64,000 bases of DNA from Planctomycetes bacterium MalM25. Lineage in GTDB: Bacteria > Planctomycetota > Planctomycetia > Pirellulales > Lacipirellulaceae. A program made the translations under genes and the position numbers. The notes beneath the pieces are model-generated. The model did no database searches, had not been told where the DNA came from, and saw only the letters and a program-made list of their open reading frames with translations. Shown here piece after piece: positions 37,040 to 45,572 of this stretch (positions are counted from its first letter, which is position 1; each line of letters begins with the position of its first letter). The stretch spans positions 3,459,968-3,523,967 of the forward strand of contig CP036424.1 of the NCBI GenBank assembly GCA_007745835.1, written 5' to 3'.

Positions 37040-37763
37040 GGTCGTCCGCCACCGCGGGCAAGCGGATCGTCACGGTGACGCCGCCCGCCGGTCCGCTGTC
37101 GAGCCGCACGTCGCCGCCGTGGTCGGTGACGATCCGCCAGCACTTGGGCAGACCGAATCCGAGGCCACGGCCCGCTTCGCGTCCGCTGAAGAAGGGATCG
37201 AAAACGTGCGGCCGGATCGCCTCGGGGACGCCCGGCCCGTTGTCGTGGACGCGCAGGTAGGCGTCGCCGTTGACGCCCTCGGACTCGATCGCGACCTCGC
37301 CCCCCTGGCCGAGCGCATCGAAGCTGTTCTCGACCACCGCCCGCAGCGCGACCGCGAGCTGGTCGGGATCGGCGGAGACCGGCGCCGAAACTTTGGAGAC
37401 ACGCACCTCGATGGCGAGCTCCTCCGCCCGGGGAGCGAGCTCTTCGACGACGGTCTCCGCGACCTGAGCCAGGTCGATCGGCTGCCTCTCCAGCTTCGGC
37501 GGGCGGGCGAAGAGCATCAGGTCCGAGATCATCTCGTGGGCGCGCATCGCGGCGCGGTGCATCGCCTCGAGCGCCTTGCGTTTGTCGGCGTCGTCCTCCC
37601 GCTTGAGCATCGTCTGGGCGCGGAGGGCGATGTTCGCCAGCGGGTTGTTGATCTCGTGGCTGGCGCCGTAGGCGAGCTCCTTCATCGCGTCGAGCTTCGC
37701 GCGCTGCAGCTCTTCGGCGAACCAGCGGCGCTGCTCGTCGGTGATGGGTGGGGGAGATTCCAA
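37032..37763 (-). CDS. Soluble sensor histidine kinase
   Basis: A 243-residue kinase with no membrane segment and almost no sensor region. The dimerisation/phospho-acceptor helix has His36 in LAYGASHEINNPLANI, and the ATPase domain (~125-240) contains ALRAVVENSFDAL (N box), VHDNGPGVP (G1), FDPFFSGR and GRGLGFGLPKC (F/G2). The SHEINNPL form places it with the HisKA kinases. The start codon appears to be TTG at 37763. It sits between a response regulator upstream and the unknown gene downstream, and the regulator is the likely phospho-partner. With no sensor domain, the input probably comes through another protein. Confidence 0.86.
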   Translation of the reverse strand: MESPPPITDEQRRWFAEELQRAKLDAMKELAYGASHEINNPLANIALRAQTMLKREDDADKRKALEAMHRAAMRAHEMISDLMLFARPPKLERQPIDLAQVAETVVEELAPRAEELAIEVRVSKVSAPVSADPDQLAVALRAVVENSFDALGQGGEVAIESEGVNGDAYLRVHDNGPGVPEAIRPHVFDPFFSGREAGRGLGFGLPKCWRIVTDHGGDVRLDSGPAGGVTVTIRLPAVADDHA

Positions 37764-37784
37764 GAGCTAAACGCAGGAAGAAGG

Positions 37785-37864
37785 AACCGCCAAGACGCCA
37801 AGAACGCCAAGGATCGCCAGGAGGATTCTTGGCGAACTTGGCGCTCGTGGCGTCTTGGCGGTGA
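37785..37864. repeat. AACCRC-type inverted-arm element (word CGCCAAGA)
   Basis: The left arm starting at 37785 reads AACCGCCAAGACGCCAAGAA and on. The right arm, read as reverse complement from 37864, is CACCGCCAAGACGCCACGAG and on. The arms nearly meet, so the RNA would form one long hairpin between the response regulator and kinase genes. Confidence 0.78.
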
Positions 37865-37872
37865 ATCGTTTC

Positions 37873-38454
37873 TCAGCCGGCCGAGGCGGGTTCGACTTCG
37901 AGCAGCTGGCAGACGCGGGCCAGCAGCGTATCGACGTCGAACGGCTTCTTCATGAAGTCGTCGGCGCCCGCGTCGCGGAGCTTCTGGATGCGGTCCTCTT
38001 CGACCATGCCGCTGATGCAGATGATCTTCACGTCGTCCATCGACTTGTCGCTGCGGACGAGCTGACAGACCTCCATGCCGTTGATGTCCGGCAGCATGAC
38101 GTCGAGCACGACCAGGTCAGGCCGGAACTCCTTGATTTGCATGCCGGCGCCGAAGCCGTTGTTCACGCTGCGGACGTCAAAGCGGCCGTCGCGCTCGAAG
38201 TGATCGACCAGCAGATCGACCAAATCGACGTCGTCGTCGACGATCAACAGCTTCCGCCGACCGCTGTCCAGCGCGTCGGTCGGGATGCCGTTGTCCCGCA
38301 TGAAGGAGTACAGCTGGTCCCGCGGGATGCGGCGGAAACGGCTGCCGGGGACGCGGAAACCTTTGAGTTGGCCCGAGTCGAAGCAGCGGATAATCGTCTG
38401 CTGGCTGACCTTGCAGATCTTCGCCGCTTCGCCGGTCGTAAAGACGGTTTTCAT
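37873..38454 (-). CDS. Response regulator with N-terminal excisionase-type HTH and C-terminal receiver
   Basis: A 193-residue protein in which the DNA-binding part comes first. Residues 1-52 are a MerR/excisionase-like winged helix (FTTGEAAKICKVSQQTIIRCFDSGQLKGFRVPGSRFRRIPRDQL). Residues ~67-187 are a receiver with acidic IVDDD, phospho-Asp118 in VVLDVMLPDING and Lys in FMKKPFDVD. Most response regulators have the opposite order. The ATG at 38454 was chosen because the HTH begins there and GGAG lies upstream. A strong promoter at 38692-38719 leaves a ~230-nt leader. The kinase gene follows 110 bp downstream, after a repeat element. Confidence 0.9.
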   Translation of the reverse strand: MKTVFTTGEAAKICKVSQQTIIRCFDSGQLKGFRVPGSRFRRIPRDQLYSFMRDNGIPTDALDSGRRKLLIVDDDVDLVDLLVDHFERDGRFDVRSVNNGFGAGMQIKEFRPDLVVLDVMLPDINGMEVCQLVRSDKSMDDVKIICISGMVEEDRIQKLRDAGADDFMKKPFDVDTLLARVCQLLEVEPASAG

Positions 38455-38691
38455 GGACGAACCACCGCTCTCCGTAGTTGATGGTTGAAGCCTGTAGGAA
38501 CGGTTTCGACCCTTCGCGGCGTGGTCGCCGCGGCAGGTCAACGTGTCCGGCGTCCCGAAGGTCGCCGGTGGCCCCGCTTTACATAGCTTTGCAAAGTCGC
38601 GTGATCCTGCAAACGCCATTCGCGACGCAAACACCTCGCGTGCCGCAAAGCCCAGCGTTCGCCAGGACCACCCGTCTTACCTGGTCGTCAA

Positions 38692-38719
38692 ATTATAAGG
38701 GGGGCCCCTACCCCGTCAA
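38692..38719 (-). promoter_or_regulatory. Strong sigma-70 promoter of the response regulator operon
   Basis: On the minus strand: -35 TTGACG (38719-38714), 16-nt spacer, perfect -10 TATAAT (38697-38692). The resulting leader is ~230 nt and contains a long stem (GTCGCG with CGCGAC, extended by TTTGC with GCAAA) at about 38591-38633. No riboswitch class is recognised. The rest of 38455-38825 shows nothing clear. Confidence 0.75.
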
Positions 38720-38825
38720 CATGAGTCAGGCCGCTGTAAGCCCTTGCTGGCTGGTCACTTACACTGCAAACGCAGTACAGAAAGCATCCGCGACTTTCGC
38801 CAGGCGCAAACGGTCGGCCCCATTC

Positions 38826-40697
38826 TCAGCGTGCGTCCGCCAAACGCTGAGGATCGTCCAGGTGCGCCATCAAGAGGGCGATGTCGGCCGGCGTGACGCC
38901 GCTCACGCGGCTCGCCTGGGCCAGGTCGATCGGCCGGAGCCGCGACAGCTTCTCCCGCGCCTCGTGCCGCATCTGCGTGATCCGGTCGTAGTCGAACGAC
39001 TCCGGGATCCGCTTGTCCGCTAGCCGGCGTTGGCGGTCGATCTCGGTCTGCTGGCGCGCCACGTACCCGGCGTACTTGGTGTCGAAGAGCGCCTGCTCGG
39101 CCGCCGCCGGCGTGGCGGCTCGCAGTTCGGCAGCCTGCTCGGTGGGGGCCATCGCTAGCACCGCTTGCCAATCAACCTCGGGTCGTTTCAGGTGTTCGGC
39201 GAGCGAACGCCCCTCGACGCGGGTCTTGTTCAACAGAGTGGCGACCCGGTCCATCTGCCCCAGCTTCTCACGCAGCCGCTCTTCGCGATCCGCGGAGACC
39301 AAGCCGCACCGGGCGGCGATCGGCGTGAGCCGGCGGTCGGCGTTGTCTTGGCGGAGCAGCAGGCGGTACTCGGCCCGGCTGGTGAACATCCGGTAGGGCT
39401 CGTCGACGCCACAGGTCACCAGGTCGTCGATCAGCACGCCGACGTACGCCTCGTCGCGCGACAGGATGAGCGGCTCCCGATCGGCGAGCGCGAGGGCCGC
39501 GTTGGCGCCGGCGACCAGGCCTTGCGCGCCGGCCTCCTCGTAGCCGGTCGTCCCGTTGATCTGCCCCGCGAGATAAAGCCCCGCGACGCGCTTCGTCTCG
39601 AGCGTCGGCGTCAGCTGGTCGGGCGGCGCGTAGTCGTACTCGACCGCGTAGCCGTACCGCATGATCTGCGCGTGCTCGCAGCCGGGGATGTGCTTGAACA
39701 GCTCGTCCTGCACGTCGCGTGGCAGGCTGGTCGACACGCCGTTGACGTAGACCTCCAGCGTGTTGCGTCCCTCCGGCTCCAGGTAGAGCTGGTGCTCCTG
39801 CTTCTCCGCAAAGCGGACGACTTTATCCTCGATCGACGGGCAGTAACGCGGTCCATTGGAGTTGATCTGCCCGCTGTACATCGGCGCCCGATCGAGGTTC
39901 GCGCGGATCAGCTCATGCGCGGCGGGGGTCGTGTGGGTGATATGGCAGGGGACTTGTTCCTGGTCGAGACGCTCGGTCAGGAACGAGAAAGGCTGCGGCG
40001 TCTCGTCGCCCGGCTGCAACTCGCACCGCGAGTAATCGATCGTCCGCGCGTTGAGCCGCGGCGGGGTGCCGGTCTTGAAGCGTTCGAGCCGGAAGCCGAG
40101 ACGCTCGAGCGACCCGCTCAGCCCCGCCGAGGTCCCCTCGCCCGCGCGCCCGCCGGCGGTCTTCGCCTCGCCCGTGTGCATGAGCGCCTGCAAGAAGGTG
40201 CCCGTTGTGAGGATGACCGACCGCGCTCGGTACAGCGCCCCACCGAGCACCCGTACCCCCGTGACCCGGGATTCCGCCTTCCCCCCTCCCCCTTCCCCCT
40301 TCTCGATGACGAGGTCCTCGACCGCCTCTTGGCGGAGATCGAGGTTCGGCTGCTCCTCGACGATCCGCTTGATCTCCGCCTGATACGCCCGCTTGTCCGC
40401 CTGAGCGCGGGGGCTGTGCATCGCCGGCCCTTTGCGGCGGTTGAGCAGGCGGAACTGGATGCCGGCCGTGTCGATCGCGCGGCCCATGGCGCCGCCCAGC
40501 GCGTCGATCTCGCGGACGATCTGCCCCTTGCCCACGCCCCCGATCGCCGGGTTGCAGCTCATCTGACCGACCGTGTCGAGGTTGGTCGTCAGCAACGCCA
40601 CCCGCGCCCCGATCCGCGCAGCGGCCAGCGCCGCCTCGGTCCCGGCGTGGCCGGCCCCGACGACGACGACGTCGTAGTCGTAAGTCACTTCGCTCAT
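38826..40697 (-). CDS. mnmG: tRNA uridine-34 5-carboxymethylaminomethyl synthase subunit MnmG (GidA)
   Basis: The FAD-dependent partner of MnmE that modifies the wobble uridine of several tRNAs; 623 residues, the normal size. [21 protein letters not shown] (residues 9-29) is the FAD-binding Rossmann loop. [39 protein letters not shown] and [20 protein letters not shown] are all conserved in the family, and the C-terminal helical domain ends [11 protein letters not shown]. Near residue 135, where other MnmG proteins have a short beta-turn, it carries an in-frame Gly-rich insert ([11 protein letters not shown]) from a 7-nt tandem repeat. It is divergent from the Uma2 gene. Confidence 0.96.
   Translation of the reverse strand: MSEVTYDYDVVVVGAGHAGTEAALAAARIGARVALLTTNLDTVGQMSCNPAIGGVGKGQIVREIDALGGAMGRAIDTAGIQFRLLNRRKGPAMHSPRAQADKRAYQAEIKRIVEEQPNLDLRQEAVEDLVIEKGEGGGGKAESRVTGVRVLGGALYRARSVILTTGTFLQALMHTGEAKTAGGRAGEGTSAGLSGSLERLGFRLERFKTGTPPRLNARTIDYSRCELQPGDETPQPFSFLTERLDQEQVPCHITHTTPAAHELIRANLDRAPMYSGQINSNGPRYCPSIEDKVVRFAEKQEHQLYLEPEGRNTLEVYVNGVSTSLPRDVQDELFKHIPGCEHAQIMRYGYAVEYDYAPPDQLTPTLETKRVAGLYLAGQINGTTGYEEAGAQGLVAGANAALALADREPLILSRDEAYVGVLIDDLVTCGVDEPYRMFTSRAEYRLLLRQDNADRRLTPIAARCGLVSADREERLREKLGQMDRVATLLNKTRVEGRSLAEHLKRPEVDWQAVLAMAPTEQAAELRAATPAAAEQALFDTKYAGYVARQQTEIDRQRRLADKRIPESFDYDRITQMRHEAREKLSRLRPIDLAQASRVSGVTPADIALLMAHLDDPQRLADAR
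40265..40305. repeat. In-frame 7-nt tandem repeat inside mnmG
   Basis: On the coding strand the units GGGGGAA, GGGGGAG, GGGGGAA and GGCGGAA follow one another directly (period 7, four units). They add about ten residues (EGGGGKAES region) to MnmG without breaking the frame. Confidence 0.6.
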
Positions 40698-40756
40698 GTA
40701 TGATAGAATAGCTGAAACCGACTCGATTGGCTTTCCGCCCCCGAGGGCAGCGTCTC

Positions 40757-41365
40757 ATGAGCCTCGCCAATTCTTCCACCAACCTGCACCCGGGCGACGA
40801 CGCCTTTGCCGTGCCCGAGGTTCGCGCTCAGATCCATCGTATGTCGATCGATACCTACCATCGACTCGGCGAGCAAGGAATGATTGATGAGCGAACCGAA
40901 CTCATCCGAGGCGTGGTGATCGATAAGATGAGCAAGTCCCCGCTCCACGTTTGGATTGCGACACAGCTCGCCGACTTGCTCCGCGATGTCGTTGGACCGA
41001 ACTTCTACTTACGTGCCGAACAGCCTCTCACGCTCTGTGACTCCGAGCCCGAGCCGGACATCGCGATCGTGCCGGGATCGCCCAACGACTACCGAGCGCG
41101 GCACCCGATCCAAGCGAACCTGGTGGTTGAAGTCGCCCTCTCATCGGAGAAGCTCGACCGCGAGAAGGCGTACCTGTACGCCGAGGCCGGATTCCCTGAG
41201 TACTGGCTCATCTTGCCAAACACGCGCACCGTCGAATTGCACCAAGACCCCAAGGCGGGTGTCTACAAAACGGTCGTGTCGCTCGGAGCCGATCAAACGT
41301 TGACGACGCAAGCGGCTCCAGAGCTGACGCTCCGTGTCGCCGACCTGTTCCCGCCGGACGCATGA
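40757..41365 (+). CDS. Uma2 family (DUF820) endonuclease-like protein
   Basis: A 202-residue protein of the PD-(D/E)XK-related Uma2 family, very common in planctomycetes and cyanobacteria; the function is unproven. MSIDTYHRLGEQGMIDERTELIRGVVIDKMSKSPLH gives the conserved N-terminal helix and E-L-xxG pattern. EPEPDIAIVPGS supplies the catalytic-type Asp, and NLVVEVALSSEKLDREKAYLYAEAGFPEYWLI the ExxxSS...K core. The start at 40757 was preferred over 40727. It overlaps tag by 4 bp (ATGA), so the two are co-translated. Confidence 0.88.
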   Translation: MSLANSSTNLHPGDDAFAVPEVRAQIHRMSIDTYHRLGEQGMIDERTELIRGVVIDKMSKSPLHVWIATQLADLLRDVVGPNFYLRAEQPLTLCDSEPEPDIAIVPGSPNDYRARHPIQANLVVEVALSSEKLDREKAYLYAEAGFPEYWLILPNTRTVELHQDPKAGVYKTVVSLGADQTLTTQAAPELTLRVADLFPPDA

Positions 41366-41934
41366 CCCGCTGCCCCTGGGCCGAGGCCTCCGACGCCGAA
41401 CGGGCCTACCACGACACCGAGTGGGCTGTCCCCGTCCGTGGCGACGAAGCCCGGCTGTTCGAGATGCTCACGCTCGAGGGCGCCCAGGCGGGGCTCTCCT
41501 GGAGCACCATCCTCAACAAGCGCGACGGCTACCGCCGGGCCTTCTCCGATTTCGACCCGTCCAAGGTCGCCCGGTACACGGAGAAGCGGATCGAGCGGCT
41601 CGTGGCCGATGCCTCGATTGTGCGGCACCGAGGGAAGATCGAATCGACCGTCGGCAACGCCCGCGCGGTGCTCGCGTTGCAGGAGGCGGCCGGCTCGCTG
41701 TCGGACTACCTCTGGTCGTTCGTCGAGGGAGAGACCATCACCAACCGCTGGAAGCGGATGGAGGAGATCCCGGCGGAGACGCCCCTCTCCCGCCAGATGA
41801 GCAAGGAGCTCAAACGCCACGGCTTCCGCTTCGTCGGCCCGACGACCTGCTACGCGTTCCTGCAGGCGGCGGGGCTGGTGAACGACCACCTGGTGGGCTG
41901 TTTCCGCTTCGCGGAAGTGGCCGGTGGTCGTTAG
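41362..41934 (+). CDS. tag: DNA-3-methyladenine glycosylase I
   Basis: Excises 3-methyladenine from alkylated DNA; 190 residues, standard for Tag. MTRCPWAE at the N-terminus and YHDTEWAVPVRGDEARLFEMLTLEGAQAGLSWSTILNKRDGYRRAF form the conserved core, and FRFVGPTTCYAFLQAAGLVNDHLVGCFR is the C-terminal family motif. Cys and His residues at both ends hold the structural zinc. It is translated from an ATGA overlap with the Uma2 gene, which puts a repair enzyme and a nuclease-like protein in one transcript. Confidence 0.95.
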   Translation: MTRCPWAEASDAERAYHDTEWAVPVRGDEARLFEMLTLEGAQAGLSWSTILNKRDGYRRAFSDFDPSKVARYTEKRIERLVADASIVRHRGKIESTVGNARAVLALQEAAGSLSDYLWSFVEGETITNRWKRMEEIPAETPLSRQMSKELKRHGFRFVGPTTCYAFLQAAGLVNDHLVGCFRFAEVAGGR

Positions 41935-42125
41935 CGAGTCGGCTGGCCTTCTTAGCCGCTACTTGGCGCCGAATTGTTGGAAGCGAACCACCCGTTTTGA
42001 GCCCGAAACCCGGGATCTAGCGACCCCCTCTCAAAACAATTTGGCATGCCGCACGTGGCCAAGAAACGTTGTTGACCAGCTCCTCGCTAAGGCGAGCGGA
42101 CGATCTGGTACGGTGTAGGCTGCCC

Positions 42126-42153
42126 CAAGACACCTACAGCAAGACACCTACAG
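42126..42153 (+). repeat. Perfect 14-bp tandem duplication in a 5' leader
   Basis: CAAGACACCTACAG occurs twice in direct succession (42126-42139 and 42140-42153), just before the ribosome site (GAGGAG) of the amide hydrolase gene. Confidence 0.8.
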
Positions 42154-42170
42154 ACTGAGGAGCCTTCGAG

Positions 42171-43256
42171 ATGAGCACATGGCGAAAACACTTCCGGTTG
42201 GCCGCCGTCGCTTGCGGCGTCGCGGCGATTGCCTCGTTAGGTGACGCTTGCTCCCGAGTTCTTTGGAAGCCCGCGGGGCAACCGGTCCTTGTCGGAAGGA
42301 ACATGGACTGGACCGCGAAGATGGGGACCAAGCTCTATGTCATGCCGAAGGGCATGCCGCGCAAGGGGCTGGTGGAAGAGAACGAGCTGACGTGGACTTC
42401 GAAGTACGGCAGTGTCGTGGCGACGATCTGGGACTGCGGCACAGCCGATGGACTCAACGAAGCCGGACTGAACGCCAACCTCCTCTACTTGGCGGAGACG
42501 AAGTACGGCGAGCGTGATTCCTCCCGCCCGGGCATCTCGGCCGCCCTCTGGGCGCAGTACTTCCTCGACAACTTCGCCACCGTGGCGGAGGCGGTCGAAG
42601 CCGCCGAATCGTTCCAGGTGCGTCCTTTCGGGCTGATGCACCACGGCGTGTCGGCGGACGCCCCCGTCCATCTTTCGCTCTCGGACGCGCAAGGCGACTC
42701 GGCCATCATCGAGGTCCTCGACGGCAAGACCGTCATCCATCACGGCCCGAAGTACACGGTGATGACCAACTCCCCCGTGTACGACGAGCAACTGGTCCTG
42801 CTCAAGCAGTACGAAGGCCTGGGAGGCAAGAAGCCGATCCCCGGGACCATGGAGGCCGAAGATCGTTTCGCCCGTGGCGCGTTCTATCTGACCAAGCTGC
42901 CCGCGTCCCCGGAGTCGTACCAAGAGGCGGTCGCCGGCGTGCTCAGCGTGATCCGGAACATGGCGACCCCGCTCGGCGCGAACGACCCCGATCGCCCGAA
43001 CATCTCGGCCACGCTCTGGCGTTCGATCGCCGACAGCACGAACAAGCTCTACTACTTCGAGTTCACCAACCTGCCCAACGTGGTATGGATCGATCTGGCG
43101 AAGCTCAACTTCGAGGAAGGGGCGCCCGTCCTGAGGTTCGACCTCGCAGCGGACCTCGAAGCCGCGGGGGAAGTTTCAGGGAAATTCATGCCCGCGAAAC
43201 CCATCGATTTTCAGGAAGCCGGCAAGCCCGTCACCTGGCAGCCAGACAGCGAGTAG
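42171..43256 (+). CDS. Linear amide C-N hydrolase, choloylglycine hydrolase family
   Basis: A 361-residue exported Ntn hydrolase. The signal peptide (residues 1-26, AAVACGVAAIASLGDA) is followed directly by CSRVLW, so Cys27 becomes the N-terminal nucleophile after cleavage, as in bile-salt hydrolase and penicillin V acylase. GRNMDWTAKMG carries the conserved Arg and Asp. TADGLNEAGLNANLLYL, PVHLSLSDAQGDSAIIE and YTVMTNSPVYDEQL are the remaining family signatures, including the Asn of the oxyanion hole. It could cut N-acyl amides such as acyl-homoserine lactones, but the substrate cannot be told. It stands alone. Confidence 0.92.
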   Translation: MSTWRKHFRLAAVACGVAAIASLGDACSRVLWKPAGQPVLVGRNMDWTAKMGTKLYVMPKGMPRKGLVEENELTWTSKYGSVVATIWDCGTADGLNEAGLNANLLYLAETKYGERDSSRPGISAALWAQYFLDNFATVAEAVEAAESFQVRPFGLMHHGVSADAPVHLSLSDAQGDSAIIEVLDGKTVIHHGPKYTVMTNSPVYDEQLVLLKQYEGLGGKKPIPGTMEAEDRFARGAFYLTKLPASPESYQEAVAGVLSVIRNMATPLGANDPDRPNISATLWRSIADSTNKLYYFEFTNLPNVVWIDLAKLNFEEGAPVLRFDLAADLEAAGEVSGKFMPAKPIDFQEAGKPVTWQPDSE

Positions 43257-43299
43257 TCGCCCCCTTGGGCGTGGCCGCGAGCGACAACGGAGGGTAAGC

Positions 43300-43460
43300 G
43301 ACAGGTGGCGGGGACGCTCTGCGACAAGAGGCCGACCGGTACACCTCCCGGGCTTCGCCCACGGACAATCGGCCGAACACGCTCAACAGGATGACCGAGT
43401 CGCCAGCGGCCGACTGTCCGCGCCACCCGCGGGGGCGCTCTGCGCAGCGAAGCCCACGTG
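43300..43460. repeat. GGTGGCGGGG(G/A)CGCTCTGCG repeat cluster, copy 1
   Basis: ACAGGTGGCGGGGACGCTCT lies at 43301-43320, and a second GCGGGGGCGCTCTGCGCAGCGAAGCCCACG-type unit begins near 43429. The same words, inverted, occur at 54639-54737. This accounts for most of the 284-bp gap after the amide hydrolase. Confidence 0.5.
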
Positions 43461-43540
43461 CCGAAGCAAGCGAACGGGTCAGTCGCTCCGCTGGACAAGC
43501 CAGCAGTAGCACCCGGCGCTCGTGCCACCCGACGAAAACT

Positions 43541-44083
43541 TTACGCGGCGGCCTCAGAAGCGGCGGTCGCCTGGTCGCTCGCTGACACCCCTTCCGCGTC
43601 CAGCTGCATCGCGAGTTCCTGAGCCACCCAACGCCGGAAGCTCACCGTCGGTTGGCCTGTTCGTGTCCCACCCGCCATGGCGGCCAAGTTGACCAAGATC
43701 ATCGCGGGCGTGGCGAGCATCCCGACAGGGATCCCCCACCAGCCTTGCACAAAGCAGCGGGCCGCGTCTCGCAGTTTGCGACGCCGGCCACACGCGAGGC
43801 AACCAATCGTCTGGCGAGTCTCGAAGGTCGTCCAGAAGACATAGGAGCTCACCCGGTACGACTTGTGAGCGTCCAAGGGCCCTTCTCCCCCGCAGCATGG
43901 GCAGACTCCACGATGCCGAGCCTCCACCTTCTCATTGACGAACGCCGGAGGCAGAGCTTCCAGCTGGGGCGAAGCCTTCCGCTCCTCACGGCATTCCTTC
44001 GTGCAGAAGACGACCGACATGTCCGGCGTGAACGCGGCGGGGCGATGCGTGAACTCCAACCCGCAGTGATGGCAGCAGTGCAT
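43541..44083 (-). CDS. Hypothetical protein with zinc-ribbon pairs and a membrane segment
   Basis: A 180-residue protein. MHCCHHCGLEF and FCTKECREER form one possible zinc site; HRGVCPCCGGEGPLDAHKSYRV and IGCLACGRRRKLRDAARC form a second. A hydrophobic segment follows (GIPVGMLATPAMILVNLAAMAG). This two-ribbon plus membrane layout recurs in uncharacterised planctomycete proteins. The C-terminus is Ala/Ser-rich. No enzyme motif is present and neighbours give no clue. Confidence 0.72.
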   Translation of the reverse strand: MHCCHHCGLEFTHRPAAFTPDMSVVFCTKECREERKASPQLEALPPAFVNEKVEARHRGVCPCCGGEGPLDAHKSYRVSSYVFWTTFETRQTIGCLACGRRRKLRDAARCFVQGWWGIPVGMLATPAMILVNLAAMAGGTRTGQPTVSFRRWVAQELAMQLDAEGVSASDQATAASEAAA

Positions 44084-44160
44084 AGCGATCGTATCCCCCA
44101 GAGAGAGCCTTTATGGGAGCTGCCTTCATACGACCGGCAGCTGGCCAACGCCCACGCCCC

Positions 44161-45444
44161 TTACCGCCGGTACTCGAGCCCCGCGAACCAGCCGTGCAGG
44201 AAGAGGTCGTCGTCGATCGCCTCGACGGGCGGTGGAGCGATCCAGAGGTCTTCGGCCAGCTCGACGCCGCTCAGGAACATCACCTGGTAGCCCGCCCGCA
44301 GGGCGGTGCAGTTATTGAGCTTCCACGTGCCGGCGAGGGCGGCCTCCGTGACGAAGGCGACGCGGGCGCCGTCGCCCGAGATGGTCGAGCGCGTCGTCGC
44401 CGTGCTGACGGTCGTGTTCACCTGCTCGACCGTGCCGCCGTTGCCGTCGGAGACCTCGACCAGTTGGTTGGTCGTGACGGTGTTGCTGTCTTGGAAGATC
44501 CGGTCGCGATCGACGAGGTTGCAGTAGGCGCCCGCGGAGAAGAAACCGTTGAAATGCAGCTTGCGGGTCGGCCGCCACATGTCGAGCCGCACGCCCGCCT
44601 GGAAGCCGATCAGGTTGTTCTGGATGTCGACCGCGCTGGTCGTTTGGGTCGTCGACGAGGCGATCGTGTCGCCCACGTTCACCGGGTTGGGCAGCACGCC
44701 GGTGGTGAACTGCACGTTGTCGTCGGTGACGGTCTCGTCGAGGCCGAGGTAACGCAGCCCCGCGAACGGCTTCAGGTAGCCGCGGGTCGCCCGCTGGAAG
44801 TTGATCTCCACCGCGTGGAGGTTCGACTCGTAGTTGAGCGACCGGCGTTGCAGCACGTCGACGTCGCTCGTCGGGATCGACGCGGCGGGGATCGTCTCGC
44901 GTTCGAAGTAGGCGTTCGCGAGCCACTTCTCGACGCCGACGTAGCCGACCTGCAGCTCGTACCCCGCGCACTGCGGAAACTCGCTGGTCAGCAGCGCCCG
45001 CACGCCGGCGGCGTGGTCGAAGTTGTCGCGGAACTCCAGCGGCGGGAGCGCCACGGAGGGTGCGATCGGGCCGACCTCGTTGAGCATCGCGTCGAGGTTG
45101 GCGCCGTCGCGGAAGAGCAGGACGCCGTCGACGGTGGCCCGCCACTGCGGGCCGACCTTCCAGTTGTCGCGGCGTCCGGGCCCCGTGCGGTGAGGCGATC
45201 CGCCGACCGGGCCGCCCCCCCCGTGCGAAGCGGACGAGAGCTGCTCGGCGAATGTGCCGTTCGGGTAGGCCTCCGAGGAGCCTTCGTAGGCGAGTGTCAG
45301 GGGCGTCGACGCGGGCACGGCCGTGACGACCGAAGCCGGCTCGACCGCCTCGTCGGCGCGTGCGAACGAGGGCGCCAACGCGAGGCCCAAGGCCAATGCG
45401 TACGCCGATAGTGAACGCCCCAATCGGACCGACAGGTCGGTCAT
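44161..45444 (-). CDS. BBP7-type outer-membrane beta-barrel protein
   Basis: A 427-residue exported protein. The signal peptide (SLSAYALALGLALAPSFARA) follows MTDLSVRLG. The mature protein alternates aromatic-rich strands with turns (YELQVGYVGVEKWLANAYFERET, YESNLHAVEINFQRA, GYLKPFAGLRYLGLDET, LIGFQAGVRLDMWRPTRKLHFNGFFSAGAYCN) and ends in WFAGLEYRR, an aromatic-ending barrel terminus. That pattern matches the BBP7 family known from planctomycetes. It is probably a porin-like or structural outer-membrane protein; function unproven. The ATG at 45444 was chosen because the signal follows it. Confidence 0.85.
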   Translation of the reverse strand: MTDLSVRLGRSLSAYALALGLALAPSFARADEAVEPASVVTAVPASTPLTLAYEGSSEAYPNGTFAEQLSSASHGGGGPVGGSPHRTGPGRRDNWKVGPQWRATVDGVLLFRDGANLDAMLNEVGPIAPSVALPPLEFRDNFDHAAGVRALLTSEFPQCAGYELQVGYVGVEKWLANAYFERETIPAASIPTSDVDVLQRRSLNYESNLHAVEINFQRATRGYLKPFAGLRYLGLDETVTDDNVQFTTGVLPNPVNVGDTIASSTTQTTSAVDIQNNLIGFQAGVRLDMWRPTRKLHFNGFFSAGAYCNLVDRDRIFQDSNTVTTNQLVEVSDGNGGTVEQVNTTVSTATTRSTISGDGARVAFVTEAALAGTWKLNNCTALRAGYQVMFLSGVELAEDLWIAPPPVEAIDDDLFLHGWFAGLEYRR

Positions 45445-45572
45445 GCGTGATTCCCCCCTATTGGGGCGGGCCGGCGGCTCCCTGTGAGCTGGCGCAGGCT
45501 TCCCCGCGGGTGGTATCGGCCGCCGGACGACCGTCACAGCACGCAATCTCGCCGCGAGTCGTCAAAGTCGAC

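Noticed and set aside
37785-37864. CRISPR-like short repeats
   Set aside because: Words are 8-10 nt, inverted between arms and without spacers; no cas genes in the window.
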